Of a stretch of DNA of 64,000 bases, positions 11,028 to 23,415 are shown piece after piece. The translations under genes and the position numbers were made by a program. Source of the DNA: Trichosphaerium sp. ATCC 40318 (taxonomy: Eukaryota > Discosea > Flabellinia > Trichosidae); NCBI GenBank assembly GCA_038496445.1, contig JALMLS010000271.1:1-64000 (forward strand), read 5' to 3'. Positions within the stretch are counted from its first letter, which is position 1, and every line of letters begins with the position of its first letter. The notes under the pieces were generated by a model. It was not told the origin of the DNA, made no database searches, and worked only from the letters and a program-made list of their open reading frames with translations.

Positions 11028-12380
11028 CTACAAAAAACCGTTCCTTAAATTGGCAAGCAATGATCTATATGTAAGCTGTCCTTTACTATCCCAAGTACGG
11101 CGAGCTTTAGTTGCTACACCATTTTCCATAAAAGTATGTGAAGAAATATCTCCATTCTTAAAAAAAGTCTTACACTCGCCATGTTTACGACCATTCTTCA
11201 TCATAGCTACCTTACTCAGAACCCCATTAGAGTACCATGACCTATCAAACCCTTGTTTTACTCCATTAACAACGGTGTACTCACACTGGAGTTGACCTGT
11301 TGAATAGTACAGTCTGTACATACCTTCACATTTTCCATCTTTTTTAAAACAATGACAACACATATGTCCGTTTCTATGCCAACGCTTATACTCTCCATCA
11401 TATTTTCCGTCATTGAAAGAACTCTCTTCACGCTTATTGCCGTTCTCATACCACTCTTTATAGAGACCATGTCTCTTAGAGTTAACATAAGTCGCTTCAA
11501 TTTTAAGTTTACCATCACTTAACCATTCCTTATATTTTCCGTCCCTAAACCCATTCTTCATAAAACAATGATGCCTAATCTGACCAGTCTTAAACCACTC
11601 CTTAGACTCACCTTCGTTTTTACCATTAATATTACCATACTCACGATACTTAGAGCCATCGCTGAACCATTGTCTGACCATGCCATGTTTTTTATCTTCT
11701 TTATACATGATTTCTCTACACTTTACTTCACCGCTATACTCTAACCGTAAACCATCGTGCTTGCCATCCTTCATATAACCTCGTGCACGTAATTTACCAC
11801 TATGTGTAAACTCCTCATACAATCCATTTTTCATTCCATTCTTCATCGTACACTTATACCTTATCCCTCCTTTTGTATCTTTCGTTGTTTTTTCTTGTTC
11901 TTTTTCTTTTAATTCAACTGACGGTCTAGACCGTCTCCTTATATAACGTATATAATACTCTTTTAATACACCATCCTGTAAACCATCCTTCATATCAACC
12001 TCCAAGGCAAGCCTTCCACTTTCTCTGAATAACTTGAAAATACCGTTTGATTTACCGTTTCGTTGGGAATGTTCGAATTGTAAGTTCCCATTCTTATACC
12101 AGCGCTTACAAGCACCGTTTCTACGCCAGTGTTGCTTTATTTCACCTGTAGAGTACCAAGAAATCCATAAACCGACCTTCTCAAGAGCGTTATTGAAATG
12201 AGTTCTAATCGCCGCTTGCTTGGATAGAAGGTGGTATTTAATAAATATTTCAGAGTCTAGAGCACATATAAGCCTCTGTACATCGCTTGGTAACGCTGTT
12301 ATGATGATTGCGGGCTGTTTAACAGAACTTATATTTTCCGTTTCAGATTGAAGTTTTGACGCCATGACTGTTCTCTCCAT
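11028..12380 (-). CDS. MORN-variant repeat protein with F-box-like N-terminus
   Basis: A single-exon gene of 450 residues starting with an ATG at 12380. After about 25 residues comes LPSDVQRLICAL and then YHLLSKQAAIRTHF, a block shared by all MORN genes in this window and resembling an F-box helix pair. About fourteen repeats of roughly 24 residues follow, with the pattern G-Y-K-x-W-Y-x-N-G and a G-x-x-D/H linker, as in MORN_2 / YwqK-like repeats. A charged insert lies near residues 150-170. MORN repeats often bind membranes or partner proteins; an adaptor role is inferred from the N-terminus only. It is the longest and most intact MORN gene here. Confidence 0.8.
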   Translation of the reverse strand: MERTVMASKLQSETENISSVKQPAIIITALPSDVQRLICALDSEIFIKYHLLSKQAAIRTHFNNALEKVGLWISWYSTGEIKQHWRRNGACKRWYKNGNLQFEHSQRNGKSNGIFKLFRESGRLALEVDMKDGLQDGVLKEYYIRYIRRRSRPSVELKEKEQEKTTKDTKGGIRYKCTMKNGMKNGLYEEFTHSGKLRARGYMKDGKHDGLRLEYSGEVKCREIMYKEDKKHGMVRQWFSDGSKYREYGNINGKNEGESKEWFKTGQIRHHCFMKNGFRDGKYKEWLSDGKLKIEATYVNSKRHGLYKEWYENGNKREESSFNDGKYDGEYKRWHRNGHMCCHCFKKDGKCEGMYRLYYSTGQLQCEYTVVNGVKQGFDRSWYSNGVLSKVAMMKNGRKHGECKTFFKNGDISSHTFMENGVATKARRTWDSKGQLTYRSLLANLRNGFL

Positions 12381-13056
12381 TTAATAATAAGCGAGATGCG
12401 AAAGTTATGAGCCAGTTATATTTGCTGGAAGCGAATTTGCCCTAACTAACATAAATAAACGTGTTAACTCGCGACAGCTATGTACCTATAGAAATAAAAG
12501 ATTCAAAATAATCAGTTAAATGCTGCTGTGGTCACCGAAACAAAAGAAAACAAAAACACAAAAAAGTCACTCCTTTACAATGTTCATGACAATTTCAAAA
12601 ACAAAAAATGTCGTAATGCAAGGCGCATAAGTTGTCAGTACAATGGGTAGATGAGCCTCTGCGAAATGGTTCGCCATCAATAGTTAGAAGCCTCGCAATA
12701 CATTAATTCTTTTCCTGGAGCTTTTGTGTTGGCACTAAGCCTGATTTTTCGTGATGGTTTGTGAACATATGCAGCCTTGTCCAACTTTTACAAGCTATCT
12801 ATTAATGTATCCTTATGGATTACTGTACACGAGCAATAGAGCAGAAAGTCACGTGCTCGCTACAAATCGGGAGTGGCCTTTTAAACGTAGGCTTAGCGCT
12901 ACATTAAATAGCATTATTTCAGTTCAAATCCACCCCATAATGGTTACATCCTAATTGCTAATGACGTCATTTGCATTGCTAAACTTTACTTCTGCTACAA
13001 CATGGAGAACAACAGAACAGCAGATTGTTTTAACGAATAAAGGTTTTTATTTTGGT
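12381..13056. other. Intergenic stretch, no gene seen
   Basis: Upstream region of the MORN gene at 12380 and downstream of the GST gene. Short frames at 12751-12954 and 12955-13140 lack support, and the second overlaps the GST 3' end on the opposite strand. Reading the minus strand, an AATAAA-like poly(A) signal lies just past the GST stop. Confidence 0.4.
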
Positions 13057-13988
13057 TTAAAATGGTGTCTTTGGTCTTTTCTCTCTGTAATCCTTGAAAG
13101 TGGCATCAAGAGCTTCACGAGCTTTTTGAATGTTAGGTAGTGTTTTAGTCACTTTAGCATCAGTATCAAAATCGTCTGTGAAGCGCGCCAATATGACATC
13201 AGCGTAAGAGATTTTATCACCGAGCAAGTAAGGTCCCTGTAAAAAAAGTATAAGTACAATAACTAAAAAAAAAAAAGAACTTTGTGATCACACCAGTACG
13301 TTTGGAAGAAGTTTAACTATGTCATGGAGGAAGTATAGTAAAATGCCTATTGCGCAATTGGAAGTATTTTTTGGAGAGCACAAAATAGGTTGGTTTTCAA
13401 GCAAAACAAAAAAATTCAGGAAAAGAAAAAGAAAAGAAAAAAATCACGTGCGTTATCAACAGCGAAAAACTTTTCCAGCAAGGCGAATTTGGCAGGTACT
13501 GTTTTCTCTGCAAACTCCTTTAACAAAGGCCCTTGCTTATCCTCTGGTACACCACCATACTTGATCTTGGTAAAAGCAGCAAATAAATCACCAAAAATCC
13601 CAGCTTTCTCAGAAGTTAGCGAATAGCTCGCGTGAATTAACTTCAAAACGTACCGACTTGATCAATCTTGAGTTGATCGATATTACAAGAGCCGTAAAAG
13701 CCGAACTCACGAGCAAGGAAGCGCTCAATAGCTCCAGATTGGCCATAGATAGTATCTAAAGCAAATACCACGTCAATCTACGCCATTTTAGGTCGTTTAC
13801 TTACCTTTTCCGTCTACAGTGATAGTAAGGGCTGGAACTTGTCCTGAAGGTATTGTTGGTTTAACTTTAGGCCAATCAGCTTGCTCAACACGCTCGTCAG
13901 TAAACTCTTTCTTGGCAAGAGCGAAAAGATAACGGGAAATCTCTCCACGTCCACGTCCGTTAAAGTAAGTAAGCTTGTATGTTGCCAT
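13057..13988 (-). CDS. Glutathione S-transferase, sigma-like class
   Basis: Cytosolic GST that would conjugate glutathione to electrophiles or isomerise prostanoid-like substrates. The ATG at 13988 opens YKLTYFNGRGRGEISRYLFA, with the catalytic Tyr of the N-terminal thioredoxin-fold (Y-F-N-G-R-G pattern). PSGQVPAL supplies the cis-Pro glutathione site and QSGAIERFLA the second glutathione motif. The helical C-terminal domain includes GPYLLGDKISYADV and ends at 13057. At least five exons, with introns at about 13805, 13650, 13445 and 13295; one acceptor choice (near 13345) is inferred from reading-frame continuity. Length of about 205 residues is normal. It diverges from the MORN gene at 14403. 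Confidence 0.9.
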
Positions 13989-14402
13989 TGTTGTATGAGT
14001 TAGTTTGTTTGTTGTTGACAGACTTTGGTGAATGAAAATTTTTTTATCAAATTTATCTTCCGCAAATATGTCCGCATTTACCCTATCGCGCATTTAATTA
14101 TCCCCATTAAACTAATACCCTTCTTTTTGTTAACTTACCTACAATAACGAATACGTGGCTGTGGACTAAAAGAGTCAAAATGTGTTAAACAATTTGACTT
14201 TACACGCGATCCTTGGTTCTTACTTTTCAAAATGAACTAGCGCTCTAATAAGCTAAGAGCACTCAGATTACTCCCAATTTTACGACCACACAGCAAAGGA
14301 CAATTTCTAAGGAAACCCAAAAAAGCTTGGCAAGCGCAAACTTCATCTGAACATGTTTCAGTGAAATGATGGTTTCCACGTTTACTCAAACACAAGTGTA
14401 GC

Positions 14403-15867
14403 ATGGCAGCGCAAAGTATACTATTACGCCTCCCCGTAGAGCTACAGCTTGATATTATAGACTTGAGCCGCGAACTATATGTAAAGTACCCGCTATTGTC
14501 TAAGCAAGCGGCTATGATCACCAGATATGATAACGAGCTAAATAAACACGGAAAGTGGTTTGCGTTTGGTAAGAATAAGCAAAAAGCGTACCAAGACTCC
14601 TGGTCGCGCGGTAAACGACACGGAGAGCATAAAATATGGCACGAAAATGGCCAATTACACTCAATAAGGTTTTTCGCCAACGGAGAAGACGCTTGTGATG
14701 AAACATGCTGGTATGACAACAAAGTGATGTCTAAAAGAAGAAACAAGGAAGGTACCTTCAAATGGTGGCGTGACGGTAAGGAACTTTCTCAACAAACAAG
14801 AGTTCTTGGTTCAGATGAAGGAGAACACTACTACAAGCATAACTATCAGCATGGTTACACTACAGGCTATTACTTTCTAAAGAACGGTGACCGTCATGGA
14901 GAGTATAAGAGGTTCCACAAGGACAAGTTGGTTGAACATTGTTATTATGTTAAAGGTAAGAAAGATGGAGAGTACAAGGAATGGCATATAGATGGTAGTT
15001 TAGCTGAACATTGTTTTTACAAGAACGGTGAGAAGGATGGAGAGTACAAGAAATGGCATATAGACGGTATTTTAGCTGAGCATGTGTTTTATAAAAATGG
15101 AAAGAAAGAAGGTTTGTACATTGAAAACAGTAAGTTGTATTATCGCCAGCAGAACCCAATAACAAAGTGTCACTATGTCCAAGATGTCTTACATGGTGAG
15201 TATAAACAGTATACTGGTAATGATGTACTTGTACATGAAGCTTTTTATGTTGATGGCTATCTTGAAGGGAAGGTATCAAAATGGCGTTCAAATGGATCTA
15301 AAGAATCTGTGTGCCATTACGTCAAAGGTAAAAAATTTGGTGATTGTATTGAATGGCATGAAAATGGTGCTTTGAAACTTAAGTATAGGTACACTGATAA
15401 TGAGCTTTATGATGGTGTATAAGGAACTTAGTACTGATAATGGTGTTTGTTCTTTTCAATGCTTTTATGTCAGAGGAAAGAAGGACGGTCGTTATACAAA
15501 GAGATACAAGAACAGTGAGCTTGCTGAAGTTTGTTTTTATAAAAAAGATAGAAGAGAAGGTGAATATAAACAGTGGTACTCCAATGGAATAATGAAGGTA
15601 CATTCATACTACAAGGATGGCAAACTTGAAGGAGATTATAAAAGATGGTTTGAGAATGGCGTTTTAAGAGTTTCGTGTAGTTATACTATTGGCAAAAAGA
15701 TTGGTGAGTATAGGGAGTGGTATGATAATGGCCAATTGTCAAAATATGGTTACTATATTTTCAATAAGCTCCATTGCACGGAATGGAATCCTATTGGTCC
15801 ACAGGTTGTTGAAACTGAGAGTTGGAATCGGAATGGTGAGAAAGGTTCAGCCTGGTATTGGCTTTAA
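14403..15867 (+). CDS. MORN-variant repeat protein, broken by one frame shift
   Basis: The ATG at 14403 opens an F-box-like start (LLRLPVELQLDIIDLS, then YPLLSKQAAMITRYD), followed by about eighteen repeats of G-E-Y-K-x-W-H/Y-x-N/D-G. The frame stops at 15420 right after ELYDG, and the repeat pattern continues without loss of register in another frame from 15421 to 15867 (YKELSTDNG, later EGEYKQWYSNG). One extra base near 15418 explains the break. This is therefore either a young pseudogene or an assembly error. Single exon apart from that. Nearest paralogues in the window are at 11028-12380 and 17490-18219. Confidence 0.8.
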
Positions 15868-16148
15868 CTAAATTGTAATCACTTAATTAAACCTACTTTA
15901 TATTCCTCTTGTCTGCATTTTTCTTTGTGCTAAAGAAAGTGATGCACAGTGCCAATGTCACTCTACAAGTGTGAAAGTAAAGATAGGAGATAGAATAAAG
16001 AATACCGAGGGTGATGCATTCATTGTGTGTTTGTTTACAGGAGAGTTGTGGTGCAAAAATATCTTGTCAACTCGAATCTCAACATCACGTGATTGTTATT
16101 TCAACTAACTATAAGTTATTTACAATGAAATCTCGTAAAGCAGGTGGT

Positions 16149-16503
16149 TAGTACTATTAACAGTCCGACTCAACTCAACTCGACTTTTTTTGAGAAAAAA
16201 CGGTCCCGAGTCGACTCAAAAAAAAAATCATCTGAAGGTATCAACATCATTTTTTTTCTGGAGTTTCACTGTCACAAGCATCCATGTGTGGCCACACATC
16301 TGATTTGGTGGAATACACCCTTTTAGTCATCAATCAGACACTATGTGTGATTGCAACAATATGAGAAAAAGAACTTTGACAATTTTAAAACCAGGTTTTT
16401 ACAATTTAGATGTGTTTTTTTTTAAGTCGACTCAACTCAGTCCGACTCGACTTTTTGTAAAATCAGTCCAACTCGACTTAAGACTGAGTCATTAACAGTA
16501 CTA
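16149..16503. mobile_element. Non-autonomous hAT-like MITE, 355 bp
   Basis: The ends form inverted repeats: TAGTACTATTAA on the left and, reversed, TAGTACTGTTAA on the right (11 of 12 bases match). The element is flanked by an exact 8-bp duplication, CAGGTGGT, at 16141-16148 and 16504-16511. An 8-bp target duplication is typical of hAT transposons. Inside both ends, GACTC/GAGTC motifs are repeated many times (for example 16163-16180 and 16430-16490), as expected of subterminal transposase binding sites. It has no open frame, so it would depend on a transposase elsewhere. Confidence 0.8.
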
Positions 16504-16511
16504 CAGGTGGT

Positions 16512-17489
16512 TTTTTTTTGAAAAACATGCCAGTATTTCAAAACGTGATATTCGAGCAACACAACTATTACATGACCAGAACTGATGGAAGCAACTCCTT
16601 CCTAATTATGTAGGCAGCTATATCTGGACTTTACTGGGACTAATCAGATATTACACGTTGGTATGAACGTGCTCTAAGTTAAAAGAAATGATTGTTATTA
16701 ATTCCAAACATCCGTAAAAAATCACGTGGACTGTAATGTACCGAAGGCAGTCTACAAACGGCCTTGTCGTTTATGCTGGAGTTTGGTTGTCAATGATAAT
16801 GACTTAAGTGATGTAAAAACTCTCAAGAGTTTGTTTTAGTTCCTACTGAAAGGGCAACATAACCTCTCCAGTGTACATAGAAGTTCTGGTGTACACAACA
16901 ACCTCTGTTAATTAAACCAACATCTACTATTCCGAAATAGTTAACAGTACGTACAAAGGGGTGTTACTTTAATACAACAATATAATTTCGAGCTTCTTTT
17001 TCAAATAAGTTTTTAAACCGTTGAGTTCCTATCATTCAAAACGTTTAACTACTATTTTTTCAACAAGTTCGCGCAATAGGCACACGTTGTACAGTTCTCT
17101 TCACTAAAATCCTACTTTGTTTTCTTAGCCCACCAAAACCCATCTTGTGGTCTTATTCCGCGAAAAAACCAGTATTTTCAATGTGGGCAAAAACCTGAGT
17201 CTCAAGAATTTGAGTGACTTTGGAACTGTAGTTTTTTTTTCTCTTTTTTTTTCCCGCGAATGTTTGATTGACTGTGACACCTACATTGTCACAAAAGGTA
17301 CCTACTAAAACTGAAATAGTGGCACATAATGATGGAGTAGATTTGCAACACTTGAATGAAAAGCAAGAACACACTGATTTGATCAAAATCAGTATACATG
17401 CACGTGCTGGTTTCATTTATTGTTCATTTTTTTTGAAGATTGTCTAAGAACTTGTATTTGCTAATGCAACATAGGAAAAAACGTTAGAA
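16512..17489. other. Intergenic stretch, no gene seen
   Basis: AT-rich sequence with one CACGTG near 16723 and another near 17400. The minus-strand frame 17153-17416 shows no recognisable domain. Confidence 0.4.
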
Positions 17490-18219
17490 TCAAGCCATTG
17501 TCATCTACTGAAGCTTCCAGTTGAGATAATGCTTGATATAGCTGGTATAGATATTGAAGTGTATACCTTAAAATGCCACTTTTATCAAAACAGACAGCAA
17601 TTGCTACTAGGTTCAATAGTGATTTGATGAAACATGGTAAGTGGTTACAAGTAGATTATTTCAGAAAACGGTTTCAGATCCAATGTTACTATGTCAATGG
17701 TATTCTAGAAAGAGAATACAGACAATGGTACAATGGATGGTGTATTGAACTTGTTGCACATTGTTACTTTACAAATGGTAAACTAGATGGAGAGTTTTGG
17801 TACAACAGCAAACACAAGAGGTATTTACTATTCAATGGTGAACTGTACAGGAATTTCAGGGGTGAGAAAATACATTGTTACTACACAAATGGAAAACTTG
17901 ATGGAGAGTACAAAACGTGGTACAAGGATGGTACATTGTGTGAGCATTGTTACTACACAAATGGAAACCTTGATGGAGAATACAAAAGATGGTTCAAGAA
18001 TGGTGATTTGAGAATACATTGCTTCTACACAAATGGAAAACTTGATGGAGAGTACAAAACGTTGTCAAAGACTCGTAAAACAAGAACACTTTGTTACTAT
18101 AATAACGGAAAATACAATGGAGAGTACAAAGAGTGGGACAGTAGTGGTAAACTAAAAAAGCAGTTTATTGAAATGATTAACTAGATGGAGAGTTTTACAA
18201 GTGTAGTAAAAACATTAAG
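17490..18219 (+). pseudogene. MORN-variant repeat gene with two frame breaks
   Basis: The main frame, 17573-18184, holds about eight MORN-variant repeats (HCYYTNGKLDGEYKTWYKDG type). Immediately upstream, another frame encodes the family's F-box-like start (LKLPVEIMLDIAG from about 17508); it joins the main frame only if one base is skipped near the AAAA run at 17570. Downstream, after ATGATTAAC at 18174-18182, a further repeat start (LDGEF) appears in a shifted frame. Two breaks suggest real decay, though the first is in a homopolymer. A functional full-length product is unlikely as the sequence stands. Confidence 0.7.
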
Positions 18220-18539
18220 TAGGTACTATACCACCAAAAGCACCAGTATTTTTTGATTATGTCTCTACAAACGTTGTTTTGCTCAATTTCCATATTGGCA
18301 AGTGCGAGTACGAGTTAAAAGTTAAGTCTGCTTTATTAATCTAAGTCTATTATTGTGACACAAATGACAATTCATGGCTGTTCTGCCGAACAAGCTGAAG
18401 AATATACTTGTCTGACGTTTAAATAGACAAGAAGATGCACTTAATAAACTACTGTACAACAATTTTTGTCTTTAGTATGATGTTTAAGTCAACTGTGTAT
18501 CTGGAGCTCTTTATGTTTATTACAATGGGTTTTTTTTAT

Positions 18540-21500
18540 TTAAGTTTTAGTTACTTTTTTTGTTGTGCGCTCTCCGTTCACCTCTTCTGAAAGCTCTGGT
18601 GGAAATGCTACAGCCTTACTAGGGTATGGTACTAAACTACCATTCTCTGATGCAGATCCCACCTTGTAATCATCGCCAAGGTGCCCAGCAATAAAGTCTA
18701 AAAGTCTGATTACCATAGCTCTTGAGCTAGCTGAAAAAGCCTAAAAAAATATATTACTTCTCTGCCTTTTGAATCAATTACGTACCACCCCAAACACCTT
18801 ACAAACCCATAATGGGTTTATATGGTATTAAGGGTAGTATAGTATGTATTGTAGGGTACCTTGAGCTTATCAGGGACAAAGAGACCGTGAGATTCGATTT
18901 TTTCGCAAACAACTCTGTTGACATGACGATCAAATAAAGGTATGCCATAGCTTACTTCAAAAGGTAACCACTTGAATGTTTGTGTTGATTCGTCGTCTAT
19001 TAATATCATTTTAACGAAACCGCAAGCATTTTTAAGGTTGAGATTGTCCACTAGTGGCCTGAGAGAAGGATGTGTATGAAGATTATCCTTTGAGTATTCT
19101 CCTATAAAAAAACCATTAACAAATTTTATTTTGGACTTAATGATGCGACAACGCAAAAAGAGGCCAAACTCTATCAACCTAGCCTTTAAATACTGATTTT
19201 AAATGTATAAAATGTAGATATTAACGCCTGATCAACAGCATACTGATAGTACCAATTACCAAAACAGCAAGAAAAAAAAACGTTTTCAATGAAAATATTG
19301 TAAATCGTACTTTCTGTTCCACAGTACTCCACAATTGTCTCTTCAAGAGGGAATGGTACCTTAAATATGGAATAAGTTCAGTTATTACTTGATTACTCTA
19401 AGGGAAAAATACATTGGTAGAAACAACGTACACATAGAGATTTTGGCTCTTCATCATCAGAGTAGCTGTAAGCTTGTACAAGCGCAGGAGATGACATTAA
19501 AATCTCATTGAGGGTTGGTAGTAGGTAAGAAACACGCATTATCTGTCCTTCATGCTCCCAAGTCTTTACAAAAACTGTTTCACAGTTCTACAAATAGTAT
19601 GTGAGCCTATGATTCGCTTTTATGATGGAAAATATGCAGTTTTGTAAAGTTAATTGAAAGACAAATGAAGTCACAACGTACACGAAGTGGAGATGGTAAC
19701 TTTGTTACACGTGAACCTTTAGGATATAAAATAGACGCAGGTCCGTAACCAGATGTATAGTATGTAAACAGTTTGAACCAAGGCGAATTCAACTATAACA
19801 AAAAGAGTAAGCATCATTGAATGTAATAGTAAAGAATAAAATAAAACTTCCGGTTATTTACCTCAGGTATAAGAGGTCCAAAGTGTTTAGGACTCGCATT
19901 AGTTATAGAGAGAGTATTTGAGGTCAAAGGAGCCATAGAAATAAGAACAGCATAACTTCTGTCCAACAACTAGAAACAAAGTTAGCGTTTGTGAATATGT
20001 TACAACGAACAACCCACACATTTACAGGTTAACAGTGTATGATACATTGGCCAGAAACAAAGAAATAATGTAGAGAAACAGAAAAATAAAGAATGAAGAA
20101 TGAAGCAGTAAGTGCGATAGAAGTTGTTTTCTGTTGACCTTTTCTTTGGTTTGTTTTCGTACCTTTATTTGTGCTGAATGATCAAGACTGTTTAACCGCT
20201 CAACACGAAGTAAGTCAATGCCACCTTCGCAACCTGCTATAGAAAAGCTTGCATTATGTCTTAGGAAACGTATAGTATTCCTTAAAGTAATTGCATGCTC
20301 GAAATAACGTTGTGCTTCTCCTTCCGATTTATGACCTTCAACCTTTTTTGTTTTAATTAGTTTTTGTGTTTCACATGTTTTATTTGAACTAAAAAATATG
20401 AAACATTGGCGTCAATACTCATGCCTGAGTAATGAAACAGCAGAAAAAGCATTGGCACAAACGGTTGTAACAGAATCAAAACAAAATTTACTTGAGAAAA
20501 AAATAGGAAAACAAACAAAATAAGAACTTCTTGAGTCCACAAGCATTTGGGGTGTTGAACAATATTGAAATATTTGAATCCGTTATTAGTAAACAGGACA
20601 TAGATAATAAATTTGATTGGATGGTTGGTACGTACTGAGTCCAAATCGCGTAGAAAATCATCCATTGTTTCATCTGATTTTTTTCCAACTTCAAACATTG
20701 TAACGGCATGTGTCTTAAGTAATCCATTACCAACATTACCCATCATCAGAAAAGCTGTAAGGCTACTATAAAAAATAGTCAGAAACAACAATAAAAACAA
20801 CACAAGGAGCCACAGAGGGCTAAAAAACAAAGTTTGTTTCGAAAAAGGAAAAAATTGAAAAAAATAATAACTTGCCTGTCAAACAGGAACCCTAGACGTT
20901 TATGACCTGTCTCTGTATTTCGTTTATCTTTACCAGCATCTACAATCCTTTAGATAAATAGAATAATCGTTTGGCTTTGTATAAAATCGAAATCAAAAAA
21001 GTCAAAAATCGAACCTTGTTTTCCTTCCGTCCTTGGTTTCATTTGTATCCTATTGGGAGTCTTCACTTGCATGCCCAATGTTTCTGCAGGTGGGTTTTTC
21101 TTTTTACTTCATTAATGTTAATACAAAGAAGCTTGTACGGGTGGGTTTTTCTTTCATTTGAAGAAAGAAAGTTAACAGGCTTAACTTACTTTTCTTGTGC
21201 GTCTTGAATCCAAGTATTATGCCATTTTGGTGCTGCATTATCAAGAATTTGGTCTCCAGTCTCTTCTGGCTGTAAAGTCAAATTAGTCCAATCCAAATTG
21301 AGTACACAGAAACGTGGTAATTAGGATAATAAAAAAAATTGACGTACTGGAAGTAATTGCTCACAGTTTCGTTTGTAAGCCATACCAAGCCTCATAAATA
21401 AAGACATAGCTTGCTAATAAACTCAATTAGTAACACTAATCATGAGGGCACCAAACGACTTTTTTGAAACAGAAAAAGAGCAACACATTGGTTTTTTTGT

Positions 21501-23145
21501 TATCACAAAAAGTACCTTTACTAATTCGATATCAAGGTTGAGCATCTTGGCCAAATTTTCAACTGTAGTTCTCTCATCAATAGCAACGAATATTTTATAC
21601 ATAAGATTTTCGATAAAATCACCGGCAACTCGATTCATAACGAAATCTGTGAGCCTCACTTAAGAAAAAAAATTAGATAAGCCACTTGTAATTGGATAGA
21701 CTTCTTGAACTTCACGTGATGTTGATACTAACAAGTATGCTCAACTAGGAATTGTACATATTCCAAATGTGGTATTTATGTAGTAATTAAAGCGCAAGAA
21801 AAGGACCGTAGCGTCCATTGAAAACAAAGAAGCAAATAAAAATGTAAAAATCTGGTATCCGTACCAACAATAATGTCAGAGTTCGATACAGGTAGATCAA
21901 AATACAATAATCCTCCAGCATAAAGACTCTGTAGTGCATATTTTGGTAGTTCTCCTGTAAGCTTAGGTCCTTCATCTATAATTATATCTATTATAGCATG
22001 TTCAACACGATTACAATTCTAAAAAAAAGACTTAGTATGCAACACAAAAAAAAAGTAAGTAATAAAAAACTTGAACAAGACGAGCGTTTACTATAGAGTA
22101 AAGACCTCTAATGTAATTAAAAGTAATATAAATGATAAGAATTATACTGATTCAAACATTTAAAGGTCTTAGAACGACACACGTTTCAGACAGCACTCAG
22201 AAAAAACAGAGCCAAAAAAAATTTCTGAAAAAAAGTCGCAACGAAAAGTGTTTGATTTATGGCTTGACGCTCAAAGAAACGCAACTGTACCTGTATGTCA
22301 TCTTCGTTGACAAATCCAACATTAGCTACCCACCAATGTTCCATCGTTTTAAGTTCTTTAGGCTCCTTTGGCATGAATTCTTTGATGATGTTTTTCTTTT
22401 TCTTCCAAAGCCAGTTCTTAGCTTTGAATTTATTCATAATATCTATAAACTGATTTCTACCAATCCCAAGAAGCCGTACACAGTCTGCAGCCGAGAAATT
22501 CGGAATACAATCGTAAGACTTTTCTAAAAACGAACATGAGCGTCTGACAGGTTCTGTATGACACGTAATAGTAAGATAATAAAACGTTGTATAGACCATA
22601 CAAGTATACGTTCATTCCGTTCAGAGTTAAGTTCAAAAAACGCAAAAAGAAATGTCGTTTGCTTTGTTTTTCGTTTGTTTGCTCTAACAGCTTACCACTC
22701 ATCATCACCTCGTACATCATATCAAGATAATAACGAAAAGGCGTTATTCTAAGGCCTTTCACCAAAACATCTGACAAGTGGTACGGATATAACTGTAAAA
22801 GTGAGTATATTAGTATTTTTTAGCGACGTACCATGTATTGCACTTGACTGAAACGCAAAATCTCAAGATAATATGTACCTACATACGTTAAGCGTTACTT
22901 TAATATTATATATACCGTACGCTCATCTGGGACGTATTTACGAACTAAATTTTTTTTCCAGCGTAATTGGTGGCGTATACTGTAACGTTTAACGATTTGA
23001 CGCCATGTTTCGGGCGAATTACCAATAGGAGAGTCAGTATAAACGAAATTGGTACAAGTTTAATACCCATAGACTTTCGCACGTCAGGAGGCAGCTGTTC
23101 CCATGTGTATTGTTGCAAAATATAACGTTCGTGCTCTTCTGCCAT
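18540..23145 (-). CDS. FAM91: FAM91 family protein
   Basis: Homologue of human FAM91A1, which works at the trans-Golgi with WDR11 and TBC1D23 in capturing endosome-derived vesicles. The ATG at 23145 gives [27 protein letters not shown], matching the family start. Further exons encode [20 protein letters not shown] (about 22.7 kb), [16 protein letters not shown] (22.45 kb), [20 protein letters not shown] (21.95 kb) and [19 protein letters not shown] (21.63 kb). Nearer the 3' end come [10 protein letters not shown] and [14 protein letters not shown] (20.7 kb), [16 protein letters not shown] (19.78 kb) and [19 protein letters not shown] (18.95 kb). The last exon ends TTKKVTKT with a stop at 18540-18542. 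At least a dozen short introns. All landmark blocks of the family are present in order. It shares a 270-bp promoter region with the scaffold gene at 23416. Confidence 0.95.
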
Positions 23146-23415
23146 GCTGCAATAGGCCTGGGGGAGCGGAATATTCGCTTTTTGTCAAAAAAAGTCTCGC
23201 TTTTTTGATTAAAACGAGCTTTGTCGTAGCGTTACTACTACGCTGTCTGTAGATTAATTTTGTAACGAGAAACCAAACGTTGTTCTAATTTACAAAATAA
23301 ACCGCTGTTTGCCTGTTATCGTTTACAGCGACGCGACAAAAGGTATTTCATACGTAAGTACTGTTTTTACTAACCAACTCGGCTTTTCAGTACTAAAGCG
23401 CCAACTCAATTGTGA
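23146..23415. promoter_or_regulatory. Bidirectional promoter region between FAM91 and scaffold gene
   Basis: Two well-supported genes start back to back, 270 bp apart, so the core promoters of both must lie here. I see T-rich and A-rich tracts near 23190-23215 but no clear TATA box. Confidence 0.4.
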
